Origin: Planctomycetaceae bacterium
GTDB lineage: Bacteria > Planctomycetota > Planctomycetia > Planctomycetales > Planctomycetaceae
Direction: 5' to 3'
Assembly (NCBI GenBank): GCA_021732995.1
Contig: JAKFWA010000069.1
Location: 1-64,000 of the forward strand
Length of the DNA stretch: 64,000 nucleotides
The position numbers and the translations under genes are program-made. Position 1 is the first letter of the stretch; every line of letters starts with the position of its first letter. Below, piece after piece: positions 44,776 to 54,063 of the stretch. Under the pieces are notes generated by a model. It was not told the DNA's origin. It saw only the letters and a list, made by a program, of their open reading frames with translations, and ran no database searches.

Positions 44776-45228
44776 CCTTGATGAACACGACAGGACACTC
44801 TCCGTGATTTCCGTCCTGCGGGATCAATTTCGGTGAATTGCCTGACTATCCGTTAAGAGCCACGAGCGTCCGGTTCAATGTGTTGCGAGTATGACGTGTC
44901 ACCTACGCATATTCATCCGCTTCGCATGCGTTGTATGGCTGCTGAAGCAGAAGTTGAGGCAGAGCAGGGGGCGTTGATCACCGCCGGCACAGGCCTGTGT
45001 TCGACATTTTGGCGTGGCTCGTGAGGCACTTTGAGTCCTTTGAATTGGCCTGGTCATAGCTTGATCGTGTCGCGTGACAGATGATCTATGCGGGGACTGC
45101 CACAGTTGGTAATCATCACTGAGGCAACGCTCGATCAGCACGACGAGAGCGATGCTTTGACTTGTGCCTGTGACGCGCGTCGGGGTTGGCGCATCAGGAC
45201 TCATGAGACGCAAGGATGGGTTTCAACC
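44776..45228. other. Spacer without a recognisable gene
   Basis: About 450 bases lie between the helicase gene and a small hypothetical gene transcribed the other way. It contains no convincing frame, tRNA or repeat; two promoters should be present. Confidence 0.4.
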
Positions 45229-45651
45229 ATGCAGGGTTCGACGGACAGAACTCCATCGGCTGCCGGGGCATCGAAGGCGCTGCATTGCGTCGAAGTTTAC
45301 GTTCCGAAAAAGCTTGAAACACTTTCTGCCCTTTACACGTACTTGCGCAGCAAACTCACGCAGCGGAAAGCCGGAGTTGCTCAGGACGTCCCGATCGACG
45401 GATTCTCGCTCTACGAGGTCGATGGCGCGTTCTACGGAAAAGTGATCTACGAGGAGCGAACCGTTGTTCTGCGAATCCTGTTTGACCGGAGCAGAGCCGA
45501 TGACAGCAGCTCCATCGAAAGTAAGATCCACACGCTTGGTAGCGAAGTCGCTGCCACAGTCGCAATGACTGAGGAAGAGATCTGGATTTGCCACTATCCA
45601 CTCGACGTCGTGATCTTCCGCCCGGGACAGTCGGACAGGATGACAGACTGA
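45229..45651 (+). CDS. Hypothetical protein
   Basis: A 140-residue protein of unknown function. The ATG at 45229 follows AAGGATGGG; codons upstream to 45088 are in frame but look non-coding. The central part (LHCVEVYVPKKLETLSALYTY) and the acidic C-terminal strand pattern suggest a small soluble alpha/beta protein. No signal peptide, membrane segment or known motif. It may be coregulated with neither neighbour: 450 and 477 bases separate it from them. Confidence 0.55.
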   Translation: MQGSTDRTPSAAGASKALHCVEVYVPKKLETLSALYTYLRSKLTQRKAGVAQDVPIDGFSLYEVDGAFYGKVIYEERTVVLRILFDRSRADDSSSIESKIHTLGSEVAATVAMTEEEIWICHYPLDVVIFRPGQSDRMTD

Positions 45652-46128
45652 TCGCACCGGCGGTTGCTGCCTGACAGCCCTCATCGGTTTATTCCGACTG
45701 CTCCTTCATCGTCTGCCGGAGTGTCCGACAGGATGTGGTGAATAGCAGGCCCCGTCGTGTTTAGTGGAGAAGTTCTGTGTGCTTCGACGGTTCAACGCGA
45801 GGGCTGCGCAATCGGTACGGCTTCTTCTCTCGCGATGTGCCGGGGCGTCACGTGCGGATTCCGTGCGATCCAGACGCTGCCAATTGAAGGTTCCGATGGC
45901 AGTCCGTCCGGCGTCTGAGCAGAAGGTATTTGTCCGCATTTACGCGGGTCCGCGCCGTAATTTTGTGACTGAGACTGGTGGCATCTGGATCTTGCCCCTT
46001 TAATCGCGAATACGGAATTCGCCGGGTATCCGCCAAAGTGGATCGCTTCGCAGCGAGTCTGGGTGCCCATTAGACTCGTGAGTTCTTCCAATTCACCTTA
46101 GTAAACCTTGTCCTCCGAAGGCGTCCCC
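45652..46128. other. Spacer without a recognisable gene
   Basis: The 477 bases before the PP2C gene show no convincing coding frame; the frame at 45764-46003 has no ribosome site. No hairpin or repeat was noticed. Confidence 0.4.
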
Positions 46129-47439
46129 ATGCGTTGGGAACAGAAAGTCCAATACGCCACGCTCAGCGATATTGGCCTGCGGAGAAAGAACAATCAGGAC
46201 TCATTCACGATCCAGTTGGCGTCCGACGAAGAGACCTTCACCAAATTTGGTCATCTGTTCGTCGTCGCTGACGGCATGGGGGGGCACGCGGTCGGCGAAC
46301 TCGCCAGCAAGATGGCCGTCGACGCGATCCCGCTGACGTTCTTCAAGAGCCGTGCTGAAACGAACGGTGGCGCGCTGACGGAAGCCATTGAGCACGCCAA
46401 CCGTGCAATTCATGAACGCGGTTCGACAAACGTCGATTTCAACCGCATGGGCACCACCTGCGTCTGCCTGGTGCTCTCTGCCAACGGTGCCGTGCTAGGT
46501 CACGTCGGGGACAGCCGGGCCTATCGAGTGCGCGGCGACCGCATTGAACAACTGACTTTCGACCACAGCCTTCAATGGGAGTTGGAACGTCAGGGACGCT
46601 TGAAGAAGAACGACGCGCTGATGTCTGAAGTGCGGCATGTCATCACGCGATCGCTGGGCCCCGAACCCAACGTTGAAGTTGAGATCGACGGCCCGATGCC
46701 GGTCCTCCCTAACGACAGGTACCTGCTCTGTTCAGACGGCCTGACGGGTTATGTAACCGATCCCGAAATCGGCATGATCATTCGAGAGATGCCGATCGAA
46801 GAATCCGCCCGTCTGCTGGTGAACCTCGCCAAGATGCGTGGTGGTTCCGACAACATCACGGTGGTAGTGGTGCAGTGCGGCGACTGGGCCAATTCTCCCA
46901 GTGAAGACGTGCATGCGGACAGCCCAACCACATTGGCGACACCGCATCGGCCACAATCGAGGCTTGTGATTTGGTTGATGCTTATCATCGTGCTGGCTGT
47001 TGGCAGTTGGATGATGACGCTGCGCATGTTCGTCATCGGCGGTCTCGTGCTGGGCGGCGGCCTGCTGGGAGTTGTGGGCTTGCTGGCAGCCCGCAATCGG
47101 CAACCGACACCACCGCAGCGCCACTATGAGAGCGATTCGACAGTCGATCATCGCCCGTATCGACTGGCAAGCGCGCGCACTTCAAAAGACTTCCTCAACA
47201 CGCTGAATCAGATGGAAGTCGAACTTCGCAAGATGGCCAACGACGAAAACTGGCAGCTCGACTGGGAACAGCACGCCCGTGCCGTTTCAGCAGCTCGGCA
47301 GGCGCTCGACAAGAAGGCTTCCGGGAAGGTGCTCAGTGAACTCGGAAAGGCCGTTGACCTGCTGATGGGTGGATTGCATGCTCATCGCAAGAAACTGAAG
47401 GCTGCCGAGCCGCCCGAGACCGGCAAGCCTGCGGAATGA
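46129..47439 (+). CDS. PP2C-family protein phosphatase with membrane anchor
   Basis: A 436-residue phosphatase of serine and threonine phosphates. The metal-dependent domain (about 1-250) has KNNQDSFTI, VVADGMGGHAVGE (metal Asp and Gly), GHVGDSRAY, SDGLTGYV and GGSDNITVVVV. Two close hydrophobic segments at about 280-325 (RLVIWLMLIIVLAVG and FVIGGLVLGGGLLGV) anchor it in the membrane, followed by a helical C-terminal region rich in Gln and Lys. The ATG at 46129 follows GAAGGCG. A histidine kinase gene follows after 97 bases, so the two may work in one signalling module. Confidence 0.92.
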   Translation: MRWEQKVQYATLSDIGLRRKNNQDSFTIQLASDEETFTKFGHLFVVADGMGGHAVGELASKMAVDAIPLTFFKSRAETNGGALTEAIEHANRAIHERGSTNVDFNRMGTTCVCLVLSANGAVLGHVGDSRAYRVRGDRIEQLTFDHSLQWELERQGRLKKNDALMSEVRHVITRSLGPEPNVEVEIDGPMPVLPNDRYLLCSDGLTGYVTDPEIGMIIREMPIEESARLLVNLAKMRGGSDNITVVVVQCGDWANSPSEDVHADSPTTLATPHRPQSRLVIWLMLIIVLAVGSWMMTLRMFVIGGLVLGGGLLGVVGLLAARNRQPTPPQRHYESDSTVDHRPYRLASARTSKDFLNTLNQMEVELRKMANDENWQLDWEQHARAVSAARQALDKKASGKVLSELGKAVDLLMGGLHAHRKKLKAAEPPETGKPAE

Positions 47440-47536
47440 CTGCATCTTGTTGATCTGTGGGTGGATACCTACTCTCTAGCTGCTGATCGCCAGCTCGCTC
47501 AGATCTGACGGGTGTACTACTACCAAGGACGGTGCC

Positions 47537-49081
47537 GTGTTTCTGACCCGCTCAATTCGCCGCAAGATGATCTCCGTGCTGGGAGCCGTCTGCGTGATGC
47601 TTGCTGTGCTGGCGAGTAGCGGAGCATGGGGTTTGCTGTCCTTTCGCGCTCTAGTCAACGACCCGGCGGTGAACCAGCAGGAAACGAGTACTCACGCGCA
47701 CGTGATTACGGCCATCGCGCGACTTCGGGACACCTTGCCTCGAGCCAGTGAAAACGAAGTCCGCGGTTTTGATGTGGAGGAGTTCGAAGCGCGAAGGCAA
47801 GAGGCCCGCGTCGTCAATTCCAGCTACCGACGGCTGCTGAAAAGCCTGCATGGGTTTGCGCAACCTCAGAATCACCCGCATCCGGCCGAGCAACTCTCCG
47901 GCAACATCGAACTGATGTTGCGATCGCTGTCTGCGAACGACATGCGTCAATTGGACCACCAGATGCAGCAGCTTCAGCAACTGGCCGTCGCGTTGCCCGA
48001 GTTACCCGACGAACTGCGACAGCGAGTTCGCGAAGCCCGCGACACTTACCGCTCGAGTATCGCGTTCCTGACCGCCAGCAGTGTGCTCGTCGTTGTGTTG
48101 CTCGCGTGGCTGGTGCGGTTCGGCTTCAAGCACGTTTTCCAGCCGATCCACGAACTTCATCAAGGTGCGCGGCGGGTCGCTCAGGGCGACTTCGATTACC
48201 GGGTGCACCAGTCGTCGGACGATGAAGTCGGCGAGCTGGCTGAAGCCTTCAACCTGATGGCTGAACGATTTCAGGAGATTGCCGCGGACCTCGACGGCCA
48301 AGTCAAAGCGCGCAGCCAGCAACTCGTCCGTTCGGAGCGACTCGCCAGCGTAGGCTTCCTCGCCGCCGGAGTCGCCCATGAGATCAACAATCCGCTCACG
48401 GCGATTCGCTGGACTGGAGAGTCGTTGGAATCACGCCTCTCTGAACTCCTGAAGGACGCTCCGCGCGATGATGCCTCGATCGTGCAAACTTATGTGCGAA
48501 TGATTCAGTCTGAATCCGAGCGTTGTCAGGAAATCACCCGCAAGTTACTGGACTTCTCACGCAATCACGAAACCGAGCGGTCCCTCAACGACGTTTCGTC
48601 GATTATCCGGGAAGTCCTGACGCTCATCGTCCACATGAAGAAATACCGCTCGGGCCGCTTGAGCTTCGATCATCCGGAACCGTGTCTCGTTGAAATCAAT
48701 CCCCATGAGATCAAGCAGGTCGTTTTGAATCTCGTCGCCAATGGTCTCGACGCCACCGAGGGCACCGGCAGCCTGCACGTCGACATCGTTGAGAACGTGG
48801 ACACTGTCGAGCTGCGTTTCACCGACAACGGCTGCGGCCTGACCAGTGAGGTCATGGACAATCTCTTTGAGCCATTCTTCACAACGAAGCCCACCGGACA
48901 GGGAACCGGCCTCGGCCTGTCGATCAGTCATCGCATCGTTACCGATCACGGCGGACGTATTGAAGTGCACAGCAACGGTCCCGGCACTGGCAGCACCTTC
49001 GTCGTGCGACTACCCCGCCAGCAACGCGGTGCGAAGGCTCAACAGACCGCAACTCCAGTCTTAAGCCGCTCTCGTTCGTAG
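47537..49081 (+). CDS. Membrane-bound histidine kinase with HAMP domain
   Basis: A 514-residue sensor kinase that starts with GTG (AAGGAC upstream). A first membrane helix lies at about 11-35 (MISVLGAVCVMLAVLASSGAWGL), a periplasmic domain at about 40-170 and a second helix at about 175-195. HAMP follows (PIHELHQGARRVAQGDFDYRV), then HisKA with the phospho-acceptor His (AAGVAHEINNPLTAI, about 285) and the ATPase boxes (LNLVANGLDA, DNGCGLTS, GTGLGLSI). The periplasmic sensor has no known fold. No response regulator is adjacent, but the PP2C gene upstream may be cotranscribed. Confidence 0.93.
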   Translation: MFLTRSIRRKMISVLGAVCVMLAVLASSGAWGLLSFRALVNDPAVNQQETSTHAHVITAIARLRDTLPRASENEVRGFDVEEFEARRQEARVVNSSYRRLLKSLHGFAQPQNHPHPAEQLSGNIELMLRSLSANDMRQLDHQMQQLQQLAVALPELPDELRQRVREARDTYRSSIAFLTASSVLVVVLLAWLVRFGFKHVFQPIHELHQGARRVAQGDFDYRVHQSSDDEVGELAEAFNLMAERFQEIAADLDGQVKARSQQLVRSERLASVGFLAAGVAHEINNPLTAIRWTGESLESRLSELLKDAPRDDASIVQTYVRMIQSESERCQEITRKLLDFSRNHETERSLNDVSSIIREVLTLIVHMKKYRSGRLSFDHPEPCLVEINPHEIKQVVLNLVANGLDATEGTGSLHVDIVENVDTVELRFTDNGCGLTSEVMDNLFEPFFTTKPTGQGTGLGLSISHRIVTDHGGRIEVHSNGPGTGSTFVVRLPRQQRGAKAQQTATPVLSRSRS

Positions 49082-49292
49082 CGCCTTCATGTGAGCCCCG
49101 CGAGTTCCCTGCTCAAAATCCTTCACGGAGACGTCACCGGACGACCACGATTTCACTGGCGACAATGACATCTTGGTTGAAGCCGGTAGTCGCGGCCTGT
49201 AGCCTCTTCTCCGACCTGCTCTTGGCTGTTCGCTCCGGCTGAGTGCCCGTTAATCAATCGTCCGACCCCGCGTGTTTTTGAGGCGGATCAAG

Positions 49293-50258
49293 ATGGCATC
49301 CGGAGCAATTCCTGCAGACTCTGCGGACATGGGAACGGCCGCGCTGCCTGGCCGTAATGTCCTCGACATTGAAGTCATTCGTGCCCTGAGTCACCGATCC
49401 GACGCGCGTGGCCTGGTGCGATTTGCGATCCACTTCACGGTGATGGCGTTGACCGGCCTACTGCTCTGGGCGGCTCTGCCTCACTGGTGGTTGATGATTC
49501 CAGCCATGCTGCTGCACGGCTTCACCATCGTCACGATGTTCGCTCCCATGCACGAGTGCGTGCATCGCACGGTGTTCGCCACGCCTATCCTAAACGAAGC
49601 CTTTGGTTGGCTGGCCGGACTCCTGGGCTTCTATAACTTCACTTACTACCGCTACTACCACACTTGGCACCATCGCTACACGCAGGACCCTGAAAAGGAC
49701 CCTGAGCTGATGACGCCCAAGCCACACAACTTCGGCGAATACCTGTGGGAGGTTAGTGCGATCTCGTTCTGGCTGATGCGACCTGTGTTGTTTCTGCGAT
49801 TGTCGCTCGGCCGCACGCAGCGATATCCGTTCATTCCGGAATCCGCGCGCCGCAAGATTGCCCTCTCGGCGGGAATTCAGTTTGGAATCTACATCGCGGG
49901 GATCGTGTCGATCGCCTTGGGTTACCACTACGTCTGGATGTACTGGTTCTTGCCGGCGCTGCTGGCTCAGCCGTTGCTGCGAGCCATTCTGATTACCGAG
50001 CACACGGGCTGCACCACGGATGAAAACGGCCTGACGAATACTCGGACGACGCTGACCAATCCGTTCGTCCGGCTGCTGATGTGGAACATGCCGTTCCACG
50101 CAGAGCACCATCTTTACCCGTCGATTCCATTCCATCAGTTGCCGCTGGCTCACCAGAGGCTGAAGGAACAACTGGCTCATATTGCCCCAAGTTACGTCGC
50201 CGCCAGTCGCGACGTGGTCAAGTCTCTCCATCCGTCAGAACAGCCCGCAGCAACCTGA
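49293..50258 (+). CDS. Membrane fatty acid desaturase
   Basis: A 321-residue integral membrane di-iron enzyme. The three histidine boxes typical of acyl-lipid desaturases are present: HECVHR (about 92), YHTWHHR (about 120) and HAEHHL (about 275). Hydrophobic segments flank them. The ATG at 49293 follows GAGG; a GTG at 49272 is upstream in frame. The next gene, an alpha/beta hydrolase, starts 11 bases after the stop codon, so it is almost certainly cotranscribed. The desaturation position and substrate are unknown; a fatty-acid or lipid-linked substrate is likely. Confidence 0.92.
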   Translation: MASGAIPADSADMGTAALPGRNVLDIEVIRALSHRSDARGLVRFAIHFTVMALTGLLLWAALPHWWLMIPAMLLHGFTIVTMFAPMHECVHRTVFATPILNEAFGWLAGLLGFYNFTYYRYYHTWHHRYTQDPEKDPELMTPKPHNFGEYLWEVSAISFWLMRPVLFLRLSLGRTQRYPFIPESARRKIALSAGIQFGIYIAGIVSIALGYHYVWMYWFLPALLAQPLLRAILITEHTGCTTDENGLTNTRTTLTNPFVRLLMWNMPFHAEHHLYPSIPFHQLPLAHQRLKEQLAHIAPSYVAASRDVVKSLHPSEQPAAT

Positions 50259-50269
50259 GCGGACCCGCC

Positions 50270-51283
50270 ATGGCGAACTACGACGTTTTCCAGTTGCCGA
50301 ACTTCGCGCTGCAGGCAGGCGGCTCGCTGCCCGCTGCGCAGTTGGCGTACAAAACCTATGGCTCGCTGAACGCCACGAAATCGAACGCGATTCTCTATCC
50401 GACGTCTTACGCGGCGCATCATTCGGACATCGAATGGCTCGTCGGGCCGGGAAACATTCTGGACTCGTCCCGCTACTTCATCGTTATCGCCAACATGTTC
50501 GGCAATGGGTTGTCGTCATCGCCGAGCAACCAACCAGACTCGCCTGGCGGCCCGCGATTTCCCGTCATCACACACATCGACAACATTACGGCCCAGCGGC
50601 GTCTGCTGAGTGAAGTGTTCGGCATTGATCGCCTCGCGCTGGCTTATGGCTGGTCGATGGGCGGTCAGCAGGCTCTGCATTGGGGTGCCGTGTTTCCTGA
50701 GCAAGTCGAACGCATCGCCGCGATCTGCACGTCCGCGAAGACTTCGGTGCACAACATCGTGTTTCTGGAAGGCCTCCGAGCGGCGCTGCTGACAGATCCC
50801 GCCTGGAACGGCGAGCGCTTCACGAGCAAACCCGAGCGAGGTCTCAAGGCGTTCGGCCGAATCTATGCAGGCTGGGCGATGTCGCAAGCCTTCTATCGAG
50901 CTGATGGACACCTCGCATTGGGTTATTCATCGCTCGAAGAGTTTCTGATGCGCGATTGGGAAGCCAGCTTCCTGCGCCGCGACGCCGCCAACCTGCTGTC
51001 GATGATTGAGACCTGGATCCGATCCGACATCAGCAACAACACCATCTACAACGGCGACCTGAAAGCCGCGCTCGGTGCGATTCAGGCCCGCACGCTGATC
51101 ATGCCCGGCCAGACCGATTTGTACTTCACGCCTGAAGATGCGCTCGCCGAATCACGCCAGATCCCGAATGCCGATTACCGCCCGATTCCGTCCATCTGGG
51201 GCCATCGAGCGGGCAATCCTGCGAAGAACCCGGACGACCAGTTATTCCTGAAAAACGCCATCGCCGCACTGCTCAGCGCTTAA
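50270..51283 (+). CDS. Alpha/beta hydrolase related to homoserine acetyltransferase
   Basis: A 337-residue alpha/beta-hydrolase-fold enzyme, closest in layout to the MetX homoserine O-acetyltransferase family but shorter. The catalytic elements are the nucleophile Ser in YGWSMGGQQAL (about residue 126), an Asp in MPGQTDLYF (about 283) and a His in WGHRAG (about 314). It overlaps nothing and sits 11 bases behind a desaturase and 33 bases in front of a glutamine synthetase. The tight arrangement suggests that the three are transcribed together. Whether it acts on homoserine, an amide or an ester is not shown. Confidence 0.85.
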   Translation: MANYDVFQLPNFALQAGGSLPAAQLAYKTYGSLNATKSNAILYPTSYAAHHSDIEWLVGPGNILDSSRYFIVIANMFGNGLSSSPSNQPDSPGGPRFPVITHIDNITAQRRLLSEVFGIDRLALAYGWSMGGQQALHWGAVFPEQVERIAAICTSAKTSVHNIVFLEGLRAALLTDPAWNGERFTSKPERGLKAFGRIYAGWAMSQAFYRADGHLALGYSSLEEFLMRDWEASFLRRDAANLLSMIETWIRSDISNNTIYNGDLKAALGAIQARTLIMPGQTDLYFTPEDALAESRQIPNADYRPIPSIWGHRAGNPAKNPDDQLFLKNAIAALLSA

Positions 51284-51316
51284 GCAGATCCGGCCAGAAC
51301 TCCAACTTGAGAGATC

Positions 51317-52624
51317 ATGCCGATGTCGCTGCGCAAGAAGGCCGAGGAACTCGGCATTCGCTACTTCCTCGTTTCCTATTCCGACCTATTTGGTACCTCG
51401 CGAGCGAAGTTGATTCCCGCGTCCGCAATCAACGACGCCTGCGAAACCGGTGCATCCTTCGCCGGATTCGCGACGTGGCTGGACATGACGCCCGCCGACC
51501 CCGACGTCTTCGCCGTTCCCGACCCCAACAGCCTGATTCAATTGCCGTGGAAGCCCGAAGTCGGCTGGCTCGCCGCTGACCTCTGGATGAACAAGCAACC
51601 GGTGGCTCACGCACCGCGGAACGTACTGAAAGCATCGCTCGCGCGGCTGGCCAATCGCGGCTACGAACTGCGTACCGGCGTTGAATGCGAGTTCTTCCTC
51701 TTGTCCCCCGATGGACAACTGGTGGCTGACACGCGCGACGAACAAGCCAAACCGTGCTACGACCAGCAAGCGCTGATGCGCCGCTTCGATCTGATTTCAG
51801 AGATCTGCGACGCGCTGCTGCAGCTTGGTTGGGAGCCCTATCAGAACGATCACGAAGACGCGAACGGCCAGTTTGAGATCAACTGGAAGTATGCCGAAGC
51901 CTTGCAAACCGCTGATCGCCAGACGTTCTTCAAGTACCTCGTCAAAACCCTGGCCGAGAAGCACGGCATGCGTGCGACCTTCATGCCCAAGCCGTTTTCA
52001 AAGTTAACCGGCAATGGCTGTCACATGCACCTGTCGTTGTGGGATCGCGAGAAGGGAACCAACCTCTTCGCGAATTCTGCAGATGCCGAGGGGTTGTCGT
52101 CGATGGCCTACGCATTCATTGGTGGGATGCTGAATTCCGCCGAAGCACTGAGCGCAATTGTGACTCCCACGGTGAACTCATTCCGGCGCATCAACGCGCC
52201 GGTGACTTCATCCGGAGCAACCTGGTCGCCGAACACGATCAGTTATGCCGGGAACAATCGCACGCACATGATCCGCATTCCCGGTGGCGGGCGTATCGAA
52301 CTGCGCCTGTGCGATGGCGCCGCAAACCCGTACTTGTGCGCGGCGGCGATTCTGGAGGCGGGTCTCGACGGCATCGACCAGAAGCGAGATCCCGGCCCGC
52401 GCTTGGACGTCAACGCCTACGTGGATCGACGTCAGATCGAAGGCCTGCGGCAATTGCCGGACAACCTGCTGGAAGCCTTGCGTGCCTTCGAGTCGAACTC
52501 GGTGCTGACCAATGCACTGGGTTCTGAGTTCACGCGCTCATATCTGAAACTCAAACGCGCCGAGTGGCGCGACTACACCAGCCACGTTTCGGCCTGGGAA
52601 GTCGCGCATACGATGGACTGTTAG
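51317..52624 (+). CDS. glnT: Type III glutamine synthetase-like ligase
   Basis: A 435-residue ATP-dependent ligase of the glutamine synthetase superfamily, in the GlnT (type III) subgroup that also includes gamma-glutamyl ligases. ATP- and metal-binding signatures are visible: NDHEDANGQFEINW (about 180), NGCHMHLSLWD (about 236) and NNRTHMIRIPGGGRIELRL (about 313). Start ATG at 51317; an ATG at 51323 is in frame. GAGAGATC precedes. It directly follows the hydrolase gene, a pairing that suggests a shared amine or amide pathway, for example making or hydrolysing gamma-glutamyl compounds; this is inference. Confidence 0.92.
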   Translation: MPMSLRKKAEELGIRYFLVSYSDLFGTSRAKLIPASAINDACETGASFAGFATWLDMTPADPDVFAVPDPNSLIQLPWKPEVGWLAADLWMNKQPVAHAPRNVLKASLARLANRGYELRTGVECEFFLLSPDGQLVADTRDEQAKPCYDQQALMRRFDLISEICDALLQLGWEPYQNDHEDANGQFEINWKYAEALQTADRQTFFKYLVKTLAEKHGMRATFMPKPFSKLTGNGCHMHLSLWDREKGTNLFANSADAEGLSSMAYAFIGGMLNSAEALSAIVTPTVNSFRRINAPVTSSGATWSPNTISYAGNNRTHMIRIPGGGRIELRLCDGAANPYLCAAAILEAGLDGIDQKRDPGPRLDVNAYVDRRQIEGLRQLPDNLLEALRAFESNSVLTNALGSEFTRSYLKLKRAEWRDYTSHVSAWEVAHTMDC

Positions 52625-52652
52625 CCGCCATCGCGGCTGAGACGGCTCGCCG

Positions 52653-52701
52653 GTAGGCCGGACAATTCTGTCCGATAGCCGGACAAGATTGTCCGGCCTA
52701 C
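52653..52701. terminator. Near-perfect inverted repeat, likely two-way terminator
   Basis: Arms 52653-52674 and 52680-52701 pair over 22 bases with two mismatches and a five-base loop. The arm reads GTAGGCCGGACAATTCTGTC. It sits between convergent genes, glnT ending at 52624 and the LarA-like gene ending at 52735, so it can end transcripts from both sides. A smaller hairpin lies just before it (52623-52638). Confidence 0.75.
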
Positions 52702-52734
52702 TCGACATTTCAGTTCGAAAAGTGTGTCTCGTTC

Positions 52735-54045
52735 TCAGACTTCCTTGCCGAAGCCGGTCTTGCGGTCGTACAGACGAGCCCGAGTGGACCAGAGACCCGC
52801 AGACGGCGTCGGGATGAAGAAAACTCTCTCGCCGTTCACGTCGTTGAAACCTTCATGCAGCTTGTCGATCGGGTAACGGGCGAGCGTTTCCTTCAGGTCG
52901 GCGTACTTGAAGTTCACTCCTTCAACTTCGGCTTTCGTGAGATGCCCCGGCGCGTAAGTAATCGTGAAGCGGCCTTCGGATGAGCCGTGAATCAGGTGCG
53001 CGCTGGCATGGGCGAGGTCCTGCATGTCGGCGTTCTTGCGATACTGCTCCATCACGCGCGGTGTGCCGCAATAACCATACTTGCGAATGAAAGCGTCGAC
53101 GTCAGGTTGTTCGCCAAAGCGTTTCAAGCCGGGAGCGATGATGACCAGTTCGCCGCCGTCAGCCATCGCCATGCGAGTGCGATAGACCGCCTTGTTGGCG
53201 ACCCAGGTACTGAAGAACTCATCACCCTGCATCACGCAGACGACTTTCTTCAACGGTTCATCAAAGACATTGATGTTCTGCTCGCGAGCTTGCCGTGCCG
53301 CCGACAAGTACGTTTCCAGGTCGTCGCCAATGTGGACGCCGGTATGAACCAGATGTCCGGATGGGTCACGCGCCAATACCACCTGCACATAAAGGTCGGG
53401 CAGATGGCCTAGCAGCTCATCTTCTGCTTTGTTGAAGCACTGCCGCACCGGAGTGAGCAGGTTGCCGAGGTTGTTCTCAATGCCGCAGCAGGCAGCCATC
53501 ATGTGAGCAGCACAGATAGTGTCCTTGCCGCCCAAGCCAATGAAATAGTTCTTATTGTGGTTGGCAAAGCCCAGCACTTCGTGCGGGACGACGTGACCGA
53601 TGTTGATGATCAGGTCCCATTTGCCTTCCATCAGCAACTTGTTGAGGAAGACTGGAATGGCCCAATCGGCAACTCCGCCCGAAACCTGCTTCACGTAGTC
53701 GGCAGGCACTTCACCGAGTCGCACCACACCACCACGCCAGTCGTGCGGATGAATCCGCTCATGCGGGATCGAACCGAACATCTGCAGGTTCTGCTCGCGC
53801 GTGTGCGGTTCGTGCTGCCCCAGCGTCGGGATGACATGCACATCGGCTTCATCCTTCAGCAGGTTGTAGAAAACTTCCGTGATCCAGCCGGCGCCCGAGT
53901 GCATGCGGGTAATGTCCGGCGGCAGCAGCAGCACACGTTTGGGCGTACCGCAAATGCGTCGTCGAGCTTCGGCCACGGTCTGCTCGAGCAACTGCGTCAA
54001 TCGTTCCTTCGAAATGCAAGCGGCTTGTTCGCTGATCCACGGCAT
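52735..54045 (-). CDS. LarA-like nickel-pincer racemase family protein
   Basis: A 436-residue protein of the LarA family (DUF2088 plus C-terminal domain), the nickel-pincer-nucleotide lactate racemase. The His pair in NIGHVVPHEVLG (about 165-175), the Lys in GLGGKDTICAAH (about 193) and a following His match the nickel and cofactor positions of LarA. Many relatives racemise or epimerise other 2-hydroxy acids. The cofactor genes larB, larC and larE are not visible nearby. The ATG at 54045 begins MPWISEQAACISKERL, and the length is that of the family. Confidence 0.87.
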   Translation of the reverse strand: MPWISEQAACISKERLTQLLEQTVAEARRRICGTPKRVLLLPPDITRMHSGAGWITEVFYNLLKDEADVHVIPTLGQHEPHTREQNLQMFGSIPHERIHPHDWRGGVVRLGEVPADYVKQVSGGVADWAIPVFLNKLLMEGKWDLIINIGHVVPHEVLGFANHNKNYFIGLGGKDTICAAHMMAACCGIENNLGNLLTPVRQCFNKAEDELLGHLPDLYVQVVLARDPSGHLVHTGVHIGDDLETYLSAARQAREQNINVFDEPLKKVVCVMQGDEFFSTWVANKAVYRTRMAMADGGELVIIAPGLKRFGEQPDVDAFIRKYGYCGTPRVMEQYRKNADMQDLAHASAHLIHGSSEGRFTITYAPGHLTKAEVEGVNFKYADLKETLARYPIDKLHEGFNDVNGERVFFIPTPSAGLWSTRARLYDRKTGFGKEV

Positions 54046-54063
54046 CGGACTTGTTCCTCAAAG

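Noticed and set aside
45764-46003. 79-residue plus-strand frame before the PP2C gene
   Set aside because: Lacks a ribosome site and has a low-complexity Arg and Ser composition typical of a non-coding frame.
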